A DNA stretch of 64,000 bases, taken from positions 2,919,001-2,983,000 of the forward strand of contig NC_060022.1 in the NCBI RefSeq assembly GCF_021134715.1, given 5' to 3'. Positions 60,303-64,000 of this stretch are shown here, piece by piece (the first letter of the stretch is position 1; each line of letters opens with the position of its first letter). The stretch is from Daphnia pulex. Lineage: Eukaryota; Arthropoda; Branchiopoda; Diplostraca; Daphniidae. The notes beneath the pieces are model-generated. The model was not told the DNA's origin and did not search any database. It worked only from the letters and a program-made list of their open reading frames with translations. The position numbers and the translations under genes were made by a program.

Positions 60303-62527
60303 TTAAAGAAGTGAAATTCGTACCGCGGCTTTCAATGCCTGGTCCAAATCTGCAATCAGATCACCGACATCTTCCAGACCGACAGATAACCTTATCAAGT
60401 TATCCGTGATGCCTAAAGTGGCCCTTTCCTCAGCACAGACCGAGGCGTGAGTCATCAGCGCCCTAGAGAGTAAAAATCCCTGTAAAAAAATACTTTTGCA
60501 CACGCCAATTCTTAATAGACATAATCAAATAGCGCATTAAACTAATGCCCTGACCACCTTCAAAAAGGGAAACAATTTAACCGCTGCGTGCAGCGTACGG
60601 CGGATGATAAAAGCTGCAACTAAAAAAAGTAAGAGCTCAGCCACCAAGCTAGTTCATCAATTCTTTTGCATCAGCAGCAAGAAGTTGCGCGTTGTTTCAT
60701 GCAAGGCGCATTATGAACGTTATGGAGTTTACGATGTGAATAGCACAACAGGGGCATCAAGTGGCGTAGTCGTAAAAATTATCTCATCACTGTTGCACAG
60801 GGAATGAGTGTCGCTTTTCTTCTCTCCCACCTCTCATTCGGTGCCCACAGGCAGCGGCACACATATGGTGGCTGGCTTTGCCAGACAGCTCATTGAATTT
60901 TTTTTGTCGAAAATAATAGAAAGATACGCTAGGCAACAAATTAGGCACGAAATCGACTGGTGCCAGCTGTTACTTAATATCGAGAACGTTCCGACGGCCT
61001 CGTGTTAATACCATGCAAAAGAAATATTCGAAGCTGAAAAACTCACGGCAGTTCTGCTAAACTCTCGTATCCTCCCAAGCTTTCAGCCAAGGTGAAAACT
61101 TTGAGTGCCTTGAAGAAAGCGCGGGACTCGGGCAGTCCTCCCTTGATGTAGATGGTGATCATTCCACTATGACCGTAACACTGTCGCTTGGCAAGTTCAT
61201 GCTGCGGATGCGAGGGAAGTCCTAAAAAAAGTAGGTCGGTTTTTATTTTATTACACTGTTCACGGAGGGCAGCGGAAACAGCAGCAATTACCTGGGTGGA
61301 TGACGCGTTCAACGCAGGGATGGTTTTCCAGGTAGCGAGCAACGGCGAGGCCGTTTTTCATGTGCTCCCGCATTCGAAGGTGCAAAGTTTTCAAACTGCG
61401 GTTGACCAAGAAACAATCGAAAGGCGACGGAACAGGCCCAATAGCTGAACACCGTCATAAATTTCAAGCACCGACAACCAAACATTAAAAGGGTTTTTTA
61501 AAAATAGAAAGAATAATCTCAAAATTTACCGTTCTGGAGGAAGCGAAGGCGAGTATGAACATCATCGTCATTCGTCATTGCTGCACCCATAATTACATCG
61601 GAATGGCCATTCATGTATTTGGTTAACGAGTGCATAACAATATCAGCTCCTAATTCCAATGGTCGCTGCGCAACAGCAGACGGTCGAGAGAAACTTTCAG
61701 TATAGTTCGGCAAGGTTTGTAGCAAGCTATTTTTACCTGGAAATAGGAGGAAAGGAAAGTATTGTCCACAACCAAAAGAATATTTTCTCTCTTGTGAACA
61801 ATCTCAGCAACTGCTGCAATATCCACTAGCTTCAAAGTGGGATTTGTGGGAGTCTCCACCCACACCAGCTGCACTCAAATAAAAATTATCTTGGCATCTG
61901 CTTTATGACACAATATCTGATAATGAAGGCAGCTAACAGACCTTGGTGTTTTCTTGAATCGCTTTTTCAACATTCTCAGGATTAGTGGCATCAACAAAAG
62001 TGGTTTTGATATTCATGCGGTCAGCAACTTTCCTTAGGTAACGATTAGTTCCTCCATACAAATCATCCATCGAGACAATATGGTCTCCTGCACTGAGAAG
62101 GTGAACAATAGTGGTTGAAGCAGCCAGACCGGAGGCAAAAGTCAATCCTAGTTTAACATAACAAACAAAGACCAATTAGACCGTCAACTTAGTAGTGGAC
62201 TAACTTTACTTTATATTATGTTTGTATACCATGTTTAGCTCCTTCAAGAGAAGCTAGCACTTTTTCAAAGGTAGTTCTAGTTGGGTTTCCACTTCGGCCA
62301 TATTCATAACTCTAAAACCCAAATTCCCAAGGTCATAAAACATGGTATGGAATATAAACAGGTATTAAAGTTACTCTGAATTCAGCAGGGGCATCCTGTT
62401 TGAAAGTGGTGGCCAGAGAAATTGGGAGAACAACTGGCATGGCATCCCATTGTTCAGGATCTTGTGCATCATGAATAGCTCTGGTTGCAAATGTAGGATC
62501 TTGCTCTTTGAACCCTTCGACAGACAT
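60303..62527 (-). CDS. CTH: Cystathionine gamma-lyase, eight exons
   Basis: Cytosolic pyridoxal-phosphate enzyme of transsulfuration. It splits cystathionine to cysteine, 2-oxobutanoate and ammonia and can make hydrogen sulfide. Exons: 62527-62375, 62311-62230, 62147-61942, 61868-61737, 61665-61530, 61444-61292, 61221-61047, 60462-60303; 398 residues, near the length of the human enzyme. Family marks are the N-terminal [27 protein letters not shown], the cofactor segment [33 protein letters not shown] with the phosphate-site Asp, the Schiff-base Lys in [13 protein letters not shown], and [20 protein letters not shown] near the C terminus. An acceptor-like site (TATGTAG) 7 nt before the start codon suggests a 5' UTR intron, so I chose this Met over one 11 codons upstream. 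Confidence 0.97.
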
Positions 62528-64000
62528 TTTTGGCCTACATAAAAGTGAATTTTTCAGCAAATGTACAACAGTAGAAATAGAAACACTCAGTGTGCTTTAA
62601 TCCTTAATTAGATTACTCTTCGTGTGTGTCCCGAACTCGGGCTCAACATTCAAATGTGCTTGAAAATTTAGTCCCGATCGATAACGTTCGGGATATTTCT
62701 ACTATTCTCAAAACTTTACTTTTGGCTCTATTAGTCCAAAATATACCGAAATTACCTTTATGTATATGGCAGGAGGGGTGCAAAGTTCGGGACAAGTTAG
62801 ACAGCACGGCTATATTGACACACGTGGAAAACGAAAGTGATTTTGCCAGTCGTGATGTGCGCAGTAGAATTCCAGACTTTTATCAGATGTAGTCTGCTAG
62901 AGAAGCGGCTATTGATCCTGCACACATTCCCGATTCTGACCGATCCGCCGCTTTTAACTATACTTGATTCTGTGGAAAAATAAATGATAATAAACATACA
63001 CGAGAAAACTGGCAAGACCATAAAAAATACGAAAAAAAGATGTAATTTATTTTTGAAATCGCGATGCCGCTATGAAATTTGACCTTGCTAAAACAAACCC
63101 AAGGTAACCGAGCTTCCGCCCCCCTCAAGTTATCGACAGATGACGGGCTTCTATGTAGGATGCCATAGCGACGAATTACTTTACAGTAACCATAGACGTC
63201 CATGTCAAATTTCCAGTTGCCTCTCTACGCTATTCAGTTACATCTGATAACATCATTATGTGATGACGAAGCAAACCTAAAGAGAGTTTATTCAGTTGAT
63301 TTAAATCTTCAACACTCGAAAATTCAAGTTTTTCACCCAGATTCTTGATATGTTCATGACTGCGCACAACTGTCTAGCTGTAATGCACTATCTATTGTGC
63401 GCCAGACTGCGGGAGGCCAGTTTTTTTAAAACGTATTTGGTTAGTACATTACATGCCTCCTTCGTTCAACAAAGTCTGTCAGTAAAAAAAGAAAAACGAA
63501 CGTCACGGGTCATAATTTTTCTTTTTACATAAATCTCAAACGCAGTCGTTTCGACTGTTCTTAACTTCACCTTATGTTATTGTGTAATTTTAACTACAAC
63601 AAAAGCTTTTGTTTTTTTTTTTTAGTTTACTCTCGTCAAGGGCACGGTAGCAGAGAAGCAGTAGCTCAATTCGTATAATATACCAGTTTTGATCGTGAAG
63701 GCCAAAGAAACTGGAAAGGAAGTTGTTTGAACGCTCCAAACCTCGTCCAAATAAACGATATCACGAAAACAGAATTAGAATTCTTCTTCCAACAAAGTCG
63801 TTTTTTAATGGTTTATAAACTATTCGAGTCATTTGAGAAGGAAACGCCATTGGCAACAGGAATCCATAGATGCCCTCTTCGCAACTCTTTCTTTGTTGGA
63901 TAGAAAATTGCATTTGTAACCTTCGGAAGGCTATAAGGTTAACTAACTAGACCTATCATCTGCTGCCTGAAGTTTTCTGAAAACGCCAAGCGCGTTCATT
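62528..64000. other. DNA upstream of CTH to the window end
   Basis: No supported gene. A non-coding first exon and the promoter of CTH are expected within the first few hundred bases. Small frames on both strands have no motif. Confidence 0.45.

Noticed and set aside
62626-62892. 88-residue plus-strand frame upstream of CTH
   Set aside because: No motif, and it lies in the expected CTH promoter region.

Overview
The window looks like nuclear DNA of a branchiopod crustacean, most likely Daphnia. The evidence is clustered long-wavelength arthropod opsin genes, a crustacean hyperglycemic hormone (CHH)/ion transport peptide gene, short GT-AG introns, and tight gene spacing. No bacterial, viral or CRISPR features were seen. 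All calls come from reading the sequence and translating exons by hand; no database search was possible.

Layout. 1-14.3 kb holds two complete six-exon opsin genes (1651-3156 and 10429-11948, +), a 5'-truncated third opsin (13469-14018, +) and, between the first two, a glucoside xylosyltransferase-like gene (5270-6691, -). A 945-bp DNA transposon (6825-7769) and a tRNA-Phe (14254-14326) lie here too. A CHH-family neuropeptide gene follows (15439-15889, -).

16.5-24.0 kb (-) is the most striking locus. One gene of 58 exons encodes a predicted secreted protein of 1001 residues. A signal peptide is followed by about 62 short Cys-Pro repeats, nearly every one on its own 33-51 nt exon, and then by one C-terminal globin domain. 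Every intron is phase 0. The repeats are nested: six-repeat blocks, three blocks plus one extra repeat per 18-exon unit, and three units in tandem. I know of no described globin with this architecture.

25.6-44.2 kb is a large inverted duplication: two arms of 7,739 bp (25589-33327 and 36445-44183), almost identical, around a 3.1 kb centre. The right arm runs into a complete ENPP-type ectonucleotide phosphodiesterase gene (42348-45321, -). The left arm carries only its 3' part. The centre holds a broken, 5'-truncated copy of a mitochondrial ribosomal protein mS35 gene, a fold-back transposon and a 0.9 kb direct repeat. The inner ends of both arms lie inside the fold-back element.

45.3-64 kb holds an intron-containing tRNA-Thr (46609-46692, -), a three-exon helix-loop-helix gene (47803-51615, -), about 8.7 kb of microsatellite-rich DNA upstream of it, and a complete cystathionine gamma-lyase gene (60303-62527, -). 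The genes form no obvious pathway. The themes are sensory and neuroendocrine expansion in the left third, and repeat-driven gene growth and palindromic duplication in the centre.
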